A stretch of DNA of 64,000 nt from Nephromyces sp. MM_2019 (taxonomy: Eukaryota; Apicomplexa; Aconoidasida; Nephromycida). A program made the translations under genes and the position numbers. Shown in pieces: positions 50,422 through 61,899 of the stretch. The notes beneath the pieces are model-generated. The model did not search any database. It saw nothing but the letters and a program-made list of their open reading frames with translations, and was not told where the DNA came from. Each line of letters begins with the position of its first letter. The first letter of the stretch is position 1. The stretch lies in assembly GCA_015657535.1 (NCBI GenBank), contig JADHZB010001508.1:4588-68587 (forward strand), read 5' to 3'.

Positions 50422-50669
50422 GACGCTTGCCACCTTGTATTCCTCGTGAGCGCACCGAGCGCGCTTTACAGGTAGACGGCCACCAATATGCCATTGGTGC
50501 CAAATTTCTGAAAGTTGGACATGTTGCAGACCATTTAAGTAGCAGGACAATACTAGTGGACTGCTATTTCACGGCTAAATTTCCAGCAAAATATGATGAT
50601 AGCAACTCATGTAAGTTAAAGCGACGTGATTATTTTAGACGCGGCGATTGGGGAGATAAATTTGCTTGA
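50422..50669 (+). CDS. terminal exon of an unrecognised gene
   Basis: Following acceptor ATTAATTACAG, 81 codons read RLPPCIPRERTERALQVDGH QYAIGAKFLKVGHVADHLSS and continue to SCKLKRRDYFRRGDWGDKFA and a TGA stop. Composition is strongly coding-like with a basic end. No upstream exon is placed and I do not recognise the family. A GTAAGT-like donor (TGTAAGTTAAAG) inside could end the exon earlier. Confidence 0.45.
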
Positions 50670-52782
50670 TGCCTTTCCTACAGCAAGAGAACATTAGATA
50701 AAAACCGAAAAATGTGCATTTTTCTTGACAATGTTCATGAGAATCAAAAGCGAAACAATCCGCTCATTTGAGTACCTCGGATATCGCATACCCAAAGGAA
50801 TTAACAGAACATCAGATGAGTTTCTAAACGCGGCGGATATCTAAGAATGACTCGAGCAGAAATTTTTTTAAATCCTAAATAAAACCCAATATAAGTATCA
50901 AGCTTAAGCCTTTGAGCATATCAGTATAAAAGCTTTGCAATCTCGATTGTTAAATGTACTGGCTTTTTCAAACAACAAAGAAATAGAATAAATGATGACA
51001 TTTCGGCCTTTAGTATTGCAGCAAAGAATATAGTCAGAAACTTGTCGAAAGTGCTTACCCAGGGTACTGTAAGTACACCAAATATGCAACGAAAATCCCG
51101 ACGGAATTCACTTTTTTTATCGTATAGCACAGATTAACCACATAAAACTTTTGATGTAAATTTTAGAACTCTTCCGTCGGCCATTACCAGAAAACAATGC
51201 TTAATGACAGAAGGCGAAATCGCTAGCGGCATAATAGCATACTAGAGGTAACCAGATGTTTTTATTATATACATGTCAAGGTTTCCTGTAATTTGAGCTA
51301 GTTTTTCATTTCTTTATAAGTAAATTTTATTGTATCTTCTGCTTTTCGAGTGGTAAACCATTGAGCAACTTTTTTTGATTCACGAAAGATGCAGTGTTTT
51401 GGGTTGCTCCTCCTCAGCATCTTTGCATGATCATTTCAAAAACTTTGTTACAAGCCCGTTTGACGCATTATTGCAATCCATGTACCGGACACGGCAATCT
51501 ATAAATTAGCAGCTATTTTGTGGATATGATTTATTCTTAGCCTAAAATTAAAACTCCATCTGTTAACACCATATGTAGAGTATTCAGCTCTTCTTGTTGA
51601 GCTAGATATATACGATAATTTAATACGTTTTATTCTAGAACTATTTTATACCGTTCATATTTCACATCATATAATTTTCCCCATGGCAATTTTGTTTCTG
51701 TCTAAAAAGTGTATAAACGCTTTTTCAGTTATAATGCATTTCTTAGGTACTCTTGTCTGCTCTCTGAAAGAAGCCTGCTAATAAGCATGATAGTTAGATA
51801 GAAAAATTGCTCTTTCGCTTTTATGGTGCCTTTTCTACAAATTTCTCAAGCCAAAATCTAAACCTTTATTCCATTGCAACTGAGACTACTCGCCAACTAC
51901 GGTATAAGACTAATTTTGAACACCATGACATTACGTATGTGAAAGTAGGGTTTTAGTAATACAGCACTATCTTGTGGCTTGAATTGCCGCCGTAACCTCG
52001 AACGTTGCGTATTGTGCTTAATTGACATCTTTATCTAGGTGGTTCGCAGGTTTGTCCCCTTCAGAAAGTGAACTTGGAAAAAGCTACTCGCTATAAAGTA
52101 CTTCTACTGTAAAGCATGATGGGAAGCTTGTAGCTCTTAAAGTTGAATGAATGTTGTGCAATGAACACACCAGGGACATTAGCGTTCAGCAACAGGTCGT
52201 GCATAGTACTTAATCCTGTGGAGCGTATGCGCATTGTGCTAATATTTGCAAGACATCAGCTGGAATGATGATTCAAATATGATGGATATCTCTAGAATAT
52301 ATTACGGATGCATCCACTGAGAATAAAGCGCTGATGCATCTGTGATTGCTTGTAAGATAACGACACTGAACGCTTTTTACCGAGTGCTTCGTGGACGCAT
52401 GTCTATCAAGTGAAGGTAACACGATATTGCTTTGGCTCATCAAGCACTATAATGCTCATTAAGTAGCAATTCTACCAGCTCTTTAGCGTTCTCGACCAGT
52501 AACCTTTCAAAAATGCCTGTGAATGCCCCGTCCAATCCATTTATTATTCTTTAAGCTGAGACAACTGCGTATTTTACAAGGTCATCCTTTCGTGCTCAAA
52601 TACTCTCACACGAACCAAAGCTATCTATCCATAAGAGGGTTGCTCTCAAGACACTAGAGAGTGTTGTGGGCGCATCTTCAATATGTATCAAGGTCATCTT
52701 TTTGTAGCTTCTGTATAGCTACACGCTTCATTTGAAAAAAAATTTAGACCCTTCGCTGATTTTGCAGATACTCAGCTGAAGC
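50670..52782. other. mostly unassigned; one exon-like block
   Basis: No long coding segment. One short plus-strand block at about 52040-52107 (GGSQVCPLQKVNLEKATRYK) sits between TTTATCTAG and GTACTT. It could be an exon but has no partner. Confidence 0.35.
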
Positions 52783-53720
52783 ATGTCTAACCCAAAAGGT
52801 ACAAGATCTCTGGAAGTCACCTGCCTATTTCTTCGAGCCTTAAAAGAGATATCAACGCTCAGGGGGATAGTCAGACATGACAGATTAAACTCTCCAGAGC
52901 TAGAGAGTGTAGACTTCACTTCGTTTGTGGATGATCCTCTGCATTACTCACATATTTTAGAATTGGACAAAGAACAAGTAGTACAATTGAGTGAAAATAT
53001 TGGGTCTGAGAAAGAATATCTTTCAGACCTGGGTGCAAAGGAGCAGGTAGTGCCCATAAGATTTGCTGCCAAGGCACCCGAGTTCAGTGAAGGAGAAAAT
53101 CATGATGAGATAATAGGGACAGCGCAGAAGGAACATGCTGAATCTTTTTGCGTTACTACTAAAGGGCTTGAGGACATAGTTTTAGGGGAAAAGAGTGGGG
53201 GGCTTACAGCAGATTCAAGTGGCCCACTTATCCAACAAACTGGGGCCCTTCTTCGACAGATTTCTCTGATGCAGTCCTTGCTGAATATGCACAGCATTGA
53301 TGGTATATTCAATAGGGCGACTTCTCACCCACTGATTACTCCGAAACTTGATGCTGCGAATAATGTAGCAGGAAACAAACTACCATGCACAACGGAGGGC
53401 AACTTTAGTGACAGAAATGCCACGAGTATAGAGCTAGGGCATAAAGCTTGTGTACCACAGCAGCAAAATAGGATAGCTTTTTTATCACAGGATGGTAAGT
53501 AGTGCAACTTGAGCTAAGGCTTTGATGAGGGGGAGTAGTGAAGGTGGAATGCCCATGCATTATCCCTCTAGTGAGAGTATCAAAATGTGATGGAATTTTT
53601 TTTTGTTACGCAGAGCAGCTTCTTCCGGGTTGTCTGCACGTTTTGGATGATGTTTTTCGCTTTATTCCTTGTAGAGCGGGTATAAAAAAACCGATTTACT
53701 TATATAGAAAAGGCAAGTAA
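52783..53720 (+). CDS. 272-aa hydrophilic protein, two exons, unrecognised
   Basis: Exon 1 is 52783-53494 (ATG with an in-frame TGA two codons upstream, donor GAT G|GTAAGT). Exon 2 is 53614-53720 (acceptor TTTTTTTTTGTTACGCAG), joining in phase 1 to give 272 aa and TAA. Exon 1 is acidic and polar (LDKEQVVQLSENIGSEKEYL; AQKEHAESFCVTTKGLEDIV), with one amphipathic helix near residues 153-175 (ALLRQISLMQSLLNMHSIDG). Exon 2 is more conserved-looking: EQLLPGCLHVLDDVFRFIPC RAGIKKPIYLYRKGK. A further splice after GGCAA (GTAACA) is possible. No domain is recognised. The long first exon without repeats makes this one of the stronger unknown models. Confidence 0.6.
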
Positions 53721-54229
53721 CAAAATAGTGATGCAGGTACATCAAAAAAGCATGATTTAAAAATGGTTTGACAAAGGCATAATGAAAATTTTAACATGGG
53801 ATAAATTTTAGTAATCATGATGGGATTAATTTTTTTTTCAGTAATAGTTTACACTGAAATTTTGGTGCTTATTAGAGTATGCCATCCTCACGCATTTTGT
53901 ATGCCCAAGCTATTTATAAAAAGAGTTAGGAGTAGAGCAGCCTTTTCATAGCTTGATGAGAAATGAGCAAGCGTTGTGTTACAGGCGTCACCAGTAGCAT
54001 TTCGACCCAAAATTATGTGCGCTGGTATAAAATATTAGTTCTATTAAAATACAGATTATAAGCTTCACGAACATTTTGCAGCTAGTATTAGATACTAATC
54101 GAGCTTCTCCCTTACCCCTTTCCTTTCCTAGCATAGATAAACACGTTTTTATTAACTCTTGAACAGAAGATATCGCTTCGGTTCGATCACAGCGCCTTTT
54201 GCTGCGGAAAAGTGTAATTTAGAGGAATT

Positions 54230-54787
54230 ATGGGAGAGCAGATGCAGATAAACGAGTTTATTTCAAAAAAAAATTACGTGATTCTGGATAACATCCTTTC
54301 TTTCGATAGTGCTTTAAGTTCTATGGTTTGTATCGGTGAATCTGTGTACGGATGCTTATTTTAAGTATTTAATTAAAAAAAAACGTCTTGTTTAAAAAAT
54401 TCTCTGCGATATAACACTAAGTTTGGTGGTTTACATTTAGTCTGGTATTAAACAAGAATCCTTAAACGCAGTAACCATTTAAGTATAATCTGTTTTTTTG
54501 TATGTATTTCCAATATTCCCTTGTCCTACTCCAAACGGAAAAAATGTATGCAACTACTCCTATCATATGCTGTTTTCACAGGAGCTAAGTATATTGCGAT
54601 ACTTCCCCTACAACAGATGCTCATGAGGGTCAGACAGGCTGTTCAGCTGTTAAGAGTATTTATGACAGTCGTAAGAGCTGACTTAACTTGCTTGACTGAA
54701 AAGTTCAATGCTTTTCTACGGAGCTACAAGGATAGCTTTGAAGCGTTTTTATCAAGAGCAACGGCAGAGCGATCCATATTGAGATAA
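54230..54787 (+). CDS. 103-aa helical protein, two exons, unrecognised
   Basis: Exon 1 is 54230-54335 (MGEQMQINEFISKKNYVILD NILSFDSALSSMVCI, donor G|GTGAAT). Exon 2 is 54582-54787 (acceptor GCTGTTTTCACAG), joining in phase 1 to give AKYIAILPLQQMLMRVRQAV, then VVRADLTCLTEKFNAFLRSY and KDSFEAFLSRATAERSILR with a TAA stop. The protein is predicted almost wholly helical with heptad-like hydrophobics, as in a small subunit of a coiled-coil complex. No family is recognised. It follows the 272-aa gene by about 0.5 kb on the same strand. Confidence 0.6.
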
Positions 54788-55038
54788 TTGTATCATGGTA
54801 AACAAGATATTCGCAACTGTATTGACAGTCCAAACAAGATCTTGCCAAGAGAAAAGTATCGAAGAAAATCATGAAAAGGGAGGGCTAGAGCAGAAGAAGC
54901 CATGAGGAGGGGGGACAAAAAAAATTCAGTCATGAAGTTACCAAGACGGATATCCAACGCTACTTTTTGGGTAGTGTGAAGAAGTATTATAATAAACTAT
55001 ATGGTGCGCAACAAGTTTTTCTAGCAAAAACCTTAATT

Positions 55039-56629
55039 TTAAACGTGACAAAAATTACTAGAGAAGTATGGATTCCTGCCTTGAGACTTAATAGAAGTAT
55101 TCGCTTTATTCTGCCATATTATATTTCCGTAGTGTTCCTTCTTTGGAAGTGCTCGCAATAGATAAGATAAAACTATTGCCTTGAACTTTCTGCCAGTATT
55201 ATCGGTTTCACCTGGGCGGAATGCGTATTTTTCCTTATTTTTGTCGTGATAAAGTAAACGTATAAAATATGTATCATACAAACACCTCGGATACAGGTAC
55301 TCATGCACAAAATACCGGGAACCTATGAATTCCAGGTACTACTCAATACCTGTTGAGCGCAAGCTTCTGTGGAGCACTTCGCAACAAATCCAAGGTCAAG
55401 TGGAGTGAGCCTAGAATGTGGGGTAGAAATACGTTTTTATCTGATATTCTACCACGCAAGTGTGTGCAGTCTAAAATACAGCTCGCTTAAAAATGAAATT
55501 AGTAATAGTAGCTTTAATAAGCACAAACTCCTAACACTTATGTTTAGCATTGTTAAATGACATATATGAAACCAACGCAATGGCAAAAAATCAAAAGAGA
55601 TTAAAAAGAAGGATCTTTCTTAGTTTTTAAATACTAAATGGGATTTTCAACCTAGAATTTCTTTTTTTATCATGGTGCACTTCATCGAGCTCACGTGAAA
55701 AGGCAGGTACTAAATCCGGATGCACCCAAAGGACAGAAAGACTCACTTTTGCGAAGACATGAAAAGAAATCATAAAATGCCGGGGCTCTCACGAAGAATG
55801 TTATGTGGTTTGCTTAGTCCTAACAAAAGCCCGGAGACTTAAGCAGGAGACTCAGCGTATATGCAATCAAGAAACTTGCAAGGCAAGTGCATATAAGCAT
55901 AAAGAATTCGGGTGATAAGTACGGGTTCTCTATTTGAAATGATAGGAAGTTCACGTGGCATATCATGCAATTACTGTTGGCGAAATCATGCCAAATTTAC
56001 GCTTACGGCCTAATGCAGCATCATACCTCACCATAAAAAGCTAGAAACAATCTGCTGATATCTGGTATATCGTGCAAGTTCTGTCAGCAAAAGCTTTCTA
56101 AATGTATGCTTGCAGCCTAATGCAGCATCATACCTTACTATAAAATGCTAGAAAAAATATCCTAATCTTCAAACATCCGAAGCATTTCTACTAGAAAAAG
56201 AATGTCCTTTAACTGCACAGCATGATATCATCCACAAGCTGTAGGTCTCTTCAATGCCTTCATTTTCTTGGAATCATATAGCAAGCGAATAAAAAAGGTA
56301 TGTAAGGTTGCTAAAGTGTGTATATCTGTCACCTGGCTGGGAGAAGGCATATTGAACATCAGCGTGGTATAGGACACAATATGTATAGTGTTATTGTTCC
56401 TGACGTTTCCTGCAGAGAAAGCTTATATGCAGCAGCGTATATAAACTACCATAAACAGCTAAATCGTCTGCAGGGTCTTATAGGACGCGATAACTGGGTA
56501 GTAACTACTTCTACGCGTTTTTTTCCTTGAATTAAGCCTCTATGGCATAAATTAAAGCGATTATCAATGATTAGACTTTCTTTACAATAGTGCACTTCAT
56601 CCTTGTCTAACACGGTTGTCTTTGGAGGT
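55039..56629 (-). CDS. minus-strand gene, two exons placed, unrecognised
   Basis: Exon 56629-56450 (acceptor CCAAGCTCTCAG, donor TG|GTAGTT, phase 2 to 2) reads PPKTTVLDKDEVHYCKESLI IDNRFNLCHRGLIQGKKRVE VVTTQ. The terminal exon 55338-55039 reads YLEFIGSRYFVHEYLYPRCL YDTYFIRLLYHDKNKEKYAF, continues to ALPKKEHYGNIIWQNKANTS and ends SNFCHV with a TAA stop. The phases do not join directly, so an exon in 55.4-56.4 kb is missing, or these belong to two genes. Basic and aromatic-rich; no family is recognised. The frame also has open antisense shadows. Confidence 0.45.
55955..56160. repeat. tandem duplication, about 107-bp unit
   Basis: Two copies sharing GCCTAATGCAGCATCATACC followed by T(C/T)AC(C/T)ATAAAA(A/T)GCTAGAAA, plus less conserved upstream parts. 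Confidence 0.88.
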
Positions 56630-57052
56630 CTGAGAGCTTGGATCAACACACAGCCTTATGGGTATCTCTTCTCCTGAAGAAAGGTAGTGTTGCTTCTCCA
56701 TCATGTGGTGGCTTAAAGCTTTCTTGCTTTGGCAATTTACAGCTAGATGAGTAACCCACAAAAACTACTCTCCACATAAAAATTGGAGCAATCAAACACA
56801 CAAACAAGTACCTGTGTGCACCAAGAAATGACTCTAAAAAAACCCACAAAAACTACTCTGCACACACACCAAAACGAGAGCAATCAATCAATCAATTTCA
56901 CACACAATTGTACACAAGAAAGTGGGTCTAAACTAACCAGCAAAACCACTCACTCTCCACGCGCACACAACCCTGTAGAGCCCTGCTGCGCGCCACTCAC
57001 GGGACACAGCACACAAGCGCCCAGCGAACCTGTTCATATATCCCCGCTGAAA

Positions 57053-57098
57053 ATGAAAAGGGCAGCACATTTCGTTGCGTGCGCTTTAGTTGGAACAG
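57053..57098 (+). CDS. candidate first exon with signal-peptide-like start
   Basis: ATG followed by KRAAHFVACALVGT and a G before GTGAGG. The short basic N-terminus and hydrophobic core look like a signal peptide, but no downstream exon is placed. Confidence 0.2.
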
Positions 57099-57219
57099 GT
57101 GAGGAATTAGGGTGTGTTTGCATTATCGGCGCGTCGCGGCAGCAGAACTTGTTAATATTACCAGAGAGTCTCCCAAGTGGATATACCGCTTTGCTTTTTC
57201 AAAGGTATCCAGAATAGCA

Positions 57220-58815
57220 CTCTTTTATCGACGCTTCCTTGACTATTTCCCTTTATATACTGTTTGCTGATGTGCAGGTCCAAAAAGGTACTGCTTGTAT
57301 CTATATTTGCTCATCTGCTGAATATATGCTATGTATATAAAACAGCACACTGTATGCTATGAGTTACCCCCACAAGCGTTTATACAGTGTATGCTAGAAT
57401 TGGCTCCTTGAACTCTTTCAAGCCCAAAATTATCGTCGCCATAATACTTTTTTCGGATAGTGACAAACTTTGGAAATTTTGTTCTCTTCATAAGGTATAA
57501 TTATTTTGCCTCTTTTGAAAGAGGCAAGGGGGGTTTTTTTGGCTATGGAGTTCGTAGAGGGTGTGGCACATTTTGGTAGGGGGTGTCACGCATTTTTGTA
57601 GAGGGTGTGGAGCATTTCTGTTTTCGGCGAGGTGCAGGCGGTAACGTGAAGCTTTAAGGGCAAGGTGCTCAACCTCAATGCATTCGTGTTTCAGGAAGAT
57701 TCGCTTTTTCGGTTGTATATGGTTTATTTATTAAGAAAAACCTTCACATGGTAGGATTAGAATACTGTGTTTTGGAGGTTGTTTGGGGTGGGATTTTGTG
57801 GTTCGATGAAGAGGGAAAAAAGGGTGGAGTTTGGTATTTTGCTTTGGTAGTTTTCGGTGCTTAGTACCGATTTAGAAGATGAGAGAAATTATCTTTTTTT
57901 TGGATGAAACTGGAAACAATTTTGGATGTTTTGTGTAATTTCTCTTTTTAAAAAAAATTATTTAGAAAGAGGAATCCCAACAATTTGATTATCACTCGTA
58001 AATACAGTTTTTCGACAATTTTATAGAATACAATTATGGGTGCTTTAGGGGGAGGGTTGTGCATGTGTGCGCTTTTTTTTGCTTTAAAATGTGCTAATTT
58101 CAAATTTTTTGAGGGATTTGATGTTTAATGAGCAAGTAAACAAGTTGGGATTGAGAGTTTTATTGAATAATGGCACCAATTTGTTGGAAAACAGTGTTTC
58201 TCTGAGGTTGCTTTTTGGTGCGTGAGAAGTTGTGTGTGAGAATGTGTGTCAGAGCATGTGTGTGAGAATGTATGATGCAATATCATTTCGTTTGAAGAAA
58301 GTATTCATTGGATGCATGTATTCATAGTGTGATTTTTAGCGGATTTTCTTAGCTCTTTTAGTTACCTTTTCACACTTATTACCTGATCGCATTTACTATA
58401 TAACAATTAGTTTTTTGATGCTTTGTAAAAGCATCTTCTTGCTTAGAGAGGGTGTATTTTTCGTGAAATTTTATGTTTTTTTTCTGGGTGATTTCCAAGC
58501 CTAGGTGGTATGATTTAAGCCGTTTATAACAAATTAGTATTAAAGGCCTTAAGCGCACGTGAAGTGTTTAGCGATGAAATGTTGGGAATTCATTTCATGC
58601 GAAATGTGTGGCAAAATGGAGGAATAAAGCGCTAGAAATCACTGTGTTTGGGTGCTTTTCCTACTAGGTTTTCAAGCTTCTCATATCGTCTCTTCTTTGA
58701 TGTCTCACACCGAGACATTTCTTCAGTATATCAAAAGTCCTGTTTATACCTTACTAGTTGGAAAAATGGTGTGTAAATTTGCTGTCTCACTTTCAGGCTT
58801 AAGACCAATTCAAAG
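57220..58815. other. V-ATPase upstream region; T/G-rich, with GTAGAGGGTGTGG repeats
   Basis: No exon is seen. Three copies of GTAG(A/G)GGGTGTGG(C/A) with GCA(C/T)TTTTG lie at 57555-57620. The sequence is T- and TG-rich towards 58.3 kb, consistent with the 5' flank or 5' UTR introns of the V-ATPase gene. Confidence 0.5.
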
Positions 58816-61363
58816 ATGGCTACCACTAACGTGTGTGATCCAAACTCCTCCTTCTTTGGGCTCATGGGAATCACCAGTGCGATGGTGTTTTCAAGTGAGT
58901 AGCTGTATACATCATGTCGTACACACATGTGTGCATGTGTACTGCTGTTGAAGTGGCTTGATGACTTTAGTGGTATCTGGAAAACTTGCTGTTAACTTTT
59001 GTAGAATTTTGATGAAGAAGAGGCTCTGCTAGAGTGAGAAGAGGAAGATGGAATGAAGCTCTAAACTATAGAATATATAGTATGTATCAGACAGACTAGG
59101 CCGTGAAGATCTTGCTAAGAAATACTGTTTTTTCAGTGTATGTGTTGTGTGCATGTGTATGTGTGCATGATAGCTTACGTCCATTGCAGCAGCTACTTGT
59201 TGAGAAGAGCTAGTTTATAAGTTATTCGAGAGAGCGGATAAAATAGAGAGTGAAAGTTACAGGGATGGGGTGGGTGATATACATTACGGCAGGACTGAGG
59301 TTGCAGGCTGCAGGCTCTGATATATGATACTTCATCTATGATTTCTTTAAGTAAATCATCTAATTGACTTTGTATTAGATGAGTTTGTGTGTGCATCTTC
59401 TCTCAACGTGTTCGCATATCTGTGGTTTCACACATGTTTCCACGAATCTTCCCGTGTGTGGTTTGGGGAATTTAGCACACACACGGATGACATTGATAGT
59501 ATGGGGGCTGGTTTTAGATGTTTTTGGAAGATAATCCGCACTCTGGCAGCTTGAAGATGAGTTTTTCGCTGTTTCAGCATATCGTTTACCTCCATCGCTT
59601 TTGCGATATTTTTGGAGTAGAAGTTGCGGCTTGATATCCTCTCTCTGAAAGGATACAGAGGGAAAAATCTTCTTCTTCTAGATGATATAGATCAAATACC
59701 AGTAAATCTTATACAAGATATTCCCAAAGGGTATATTCTATATATTTTGCCGTATTTTACGTCTATTGTTTGCTTTGTGTGTGTGTTTGCAGATTTAGGA
59801 GCCGCCTATGGTACTGCAAAGAGTGGTGTGGGGGCTAGTAGTGTATCTGTTCTACGCCCCGATCTGATGATTCGCAGTTTGGTTCCGCTTATTATGGCTG
59901 GTGTGCTGGCTCTTTATGGCCTGATTGTCTCCTTTATGATCATGAATGGGCGTAAGTATGTGTATCCTTTTTTTCCCGTTTTTTTTGGATGTTGAAGCAT
60001 TGTGTGTATGTGTGTGGATTGTATACGAGAGTGTGTGTTTTTCACTTAGAATGTGGTAGAATCACTTGTGTATGGAGTGTACAAGAGACTGCGTGTTTTC
60101 CACTTTTTTAGAGTGTTGAAGCATGGTGTGTGCAATATATGCTAATAGACTGTGTTGATAGGTATAGTGCATGTAAGCAAACTGATGCTTTTCTTTGAAG
60201 TAGTAAGCTCTACTGTTCCATTCTTCTTTGGAGAGAACCTGAGAGATGTCCTCATTGCGTTTTTGTGAGGGCTTGGATTCTTCTTCTCTCACTTTTGGTG
60301 GTGTGTGCGCAGCTTACTGTCGGCGTCTTCACTATATGGACGAACGTCTATCGAATTATTCAACTTTGTGTGCGTAAATTTATGATGTTATCTCTCTTTG
60401 CACATCAGTTTAATGAACCTTTTCTGAGACGTGCGTGCAGTGGATACCCCTGAGACTTATTCTGCTTATATGGGTTATAGGCAACTAACCGCTGGGTTGG
60501 TCACAGGATTAGCTGCATTGGTATGTATAGGAATCCGGTAAAATTGCGAGGAATCTTTGCATGTGTTGAGTGTGTGTGTTTTTTTTTGATGAAGTATTTG
60601 CTGCAGATAGGTAATTGGGAAATGTTTGCATATCTTGGGTGTGTTTATGTGTGTGTGTGGATGAGTCTGATGAAGTCTTTGCTTGCGAAGATGGTGGAGA
60701 GCAGCTGCTGTTCTGACGATTTTTGGAGTTACTTTTAGGGTATCGAAGCGACTCCCATTCTGATATCATATTTGTGGTTTTGATGCTAGGATAGGCATAT
60801 TGCCATGCTCAAGTTAGCGTATTCTAGGATTTTTTGGTGTTTATGTGTTACACCTATACCAAACTTGCTAGACTTGTTTGAACTTTTTATCTTAGGGGGC
60901 TGGACTGGCTATTGGGATTATTGGAGATGCGGCGGTACGAGCTTATGGGCAGCAACCAAGGCTCTTTATCGGAATGCTTCTGATGCTTTCCCTTTGCGAA
61001 GCTCTAGCGCTATATGGTAGGCGTGCATGTCAAGAAATAACCCTAAAATGTGTGCGAGAAGGTGTGTCTGCTAATCACACACACCAGTTATTAACTATAC
61101 AACTGTAAGAGAGTAAAAGGTTGAACTAGGCTTACTAGAAAGGCAAATGTGTGTTCCTTATTTCACACACCAATAAAAGCACAATCTACTCTTCCAAGCT
61201 AGTGTGTGTGTTCCTCCTTATCTCACACACAAATAAAAGCCCAGATTCCACTCCCAAACTATCTCCCTCCTTATCCTATCTGAATTTTTCAGGTTTTATC
61301 ATTGGGATTATGCTTGGTACTTCGAGCTTCCCTGGTCTTTGTACCTCCTACAAAGTGGCCTAA
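58816..61363 (+). CDS. ATP6V0C: V-type H+-ATPase proteolipid subunit c (5 exons)
   Basis: Membrane rotor subunit of the V-ATPase V0 sector; a ring of c subunits carries protons into acidic organelles. Exons are join(58816..58894, 59793..59951, 60441..60520, 60896..61016, 61293..61363), phases 1, 1, 0 and 1 agreeing, 169 aa. Four membrane helices are evident. Hallmarks are [55 protein letters not shown]-type [20 protein letters not shown] and [11 protein letters not shown]. The essential proton-carrying glutamate in helix 4 is E141. A 4-helix layout and length favour subunit c over the longer c''. The CDPNS near the N-terminus resembles apicomplexan c subunits. The C-terminus extends about 12 residues ([12 protein letters not shown]) beyond the usual end. 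Introns are TG-rich on the sense strand. Confidence 0.96.
59990..60150. repeat. degenerate duplication in V-ATPase intron 2
   Basis: Two copies of GTTGAAGCAT(T/G)GTGTGT and of GAGTGT... GTGT(G/T)TT(T/C)(T/C)CACTT at about 115-bp spacing inside the intron. Confidence 0.6.
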
Positions 61364-61435
61364 CCATTGAAAAGATCCCCCCCACCCCCCCTCTTACCTG
61401 CTTTGGACTTTGAAAATTTTGGACTTTAACTATCT

Positions 61436-61633
61436 CTACGGCACCTCCTTTTCTGACATAAAACCCTTCACTTTGTCCAGCCACTTGCCTGTTGCTGCTG
61501 ATTTCACTTTCGTTTTATTCTCGCCTTTCCTGTAGATATTGTTCGGCTCCAACGGCTTTTGCCTTCTTGCACTTAGGTTTTTTGTGTGGATTTTTTCCAT
61601 GATGCATGCACCATTGCTATTATATGGAAGCAT
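61436..61633 (-). CDS. lysine-rich terminal exon of a convergent gene
   Basis: The minus-strand frame ends KGENKTKVKSAATGKWLDKV KGFMSEKEVP with TAG at 61436, only 72 bp past the V-ATPase stop codon on the other strand. A possible acceptor is AATATCTACAG at about 61534. Upstream the block is open in two frames (EKIHTKNLSARRQKPLEPNN and NPHKKPKCKKAKAVGAEQYL), so the exon start is undecided. Basic, RNA- or chromatin-binding-like composition; no family is recognised. A plus-strand open frame 61539-61877 overlaps and is considered less likely. Confidence 0.4.
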   Translation of the reverse strand: MLPYNSNGACIMEKIHTKNLSARRQKPLEPNNIYRKGENKTKVKSAATGKWLDKVKGFMSEKEVP

Positions 61634-61899
61634 CTTTGTGGATAAACTCGAAAAGCTACAACAAGTGTGTGTTTATATTGCCTTCGTCTTGACTGTGTTC
61701 CTCGAGGGGTATGTGGTGTTATCTCTGCACAATCACTATCTTCAGCATCTTACATGTTTTCTTCATGCTCATTTAAGGAAGAGCAGCTGTGATTCGCGGA
61801 TCATGGCCATTTGCTGGGTGAACTTACAACTTGATACTGTTAAAGAAGGCTTAGAAACTGCGTTTTTTTTTAATTGAATTGATGGAATTGTCTGTGTAC

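Noticed and set aside
54967..55161. Plus-strand frame with a hydrophobic C-terminus
   Set aside because: Overlaps the better supported minus-strand terminal exon 55338-55039.
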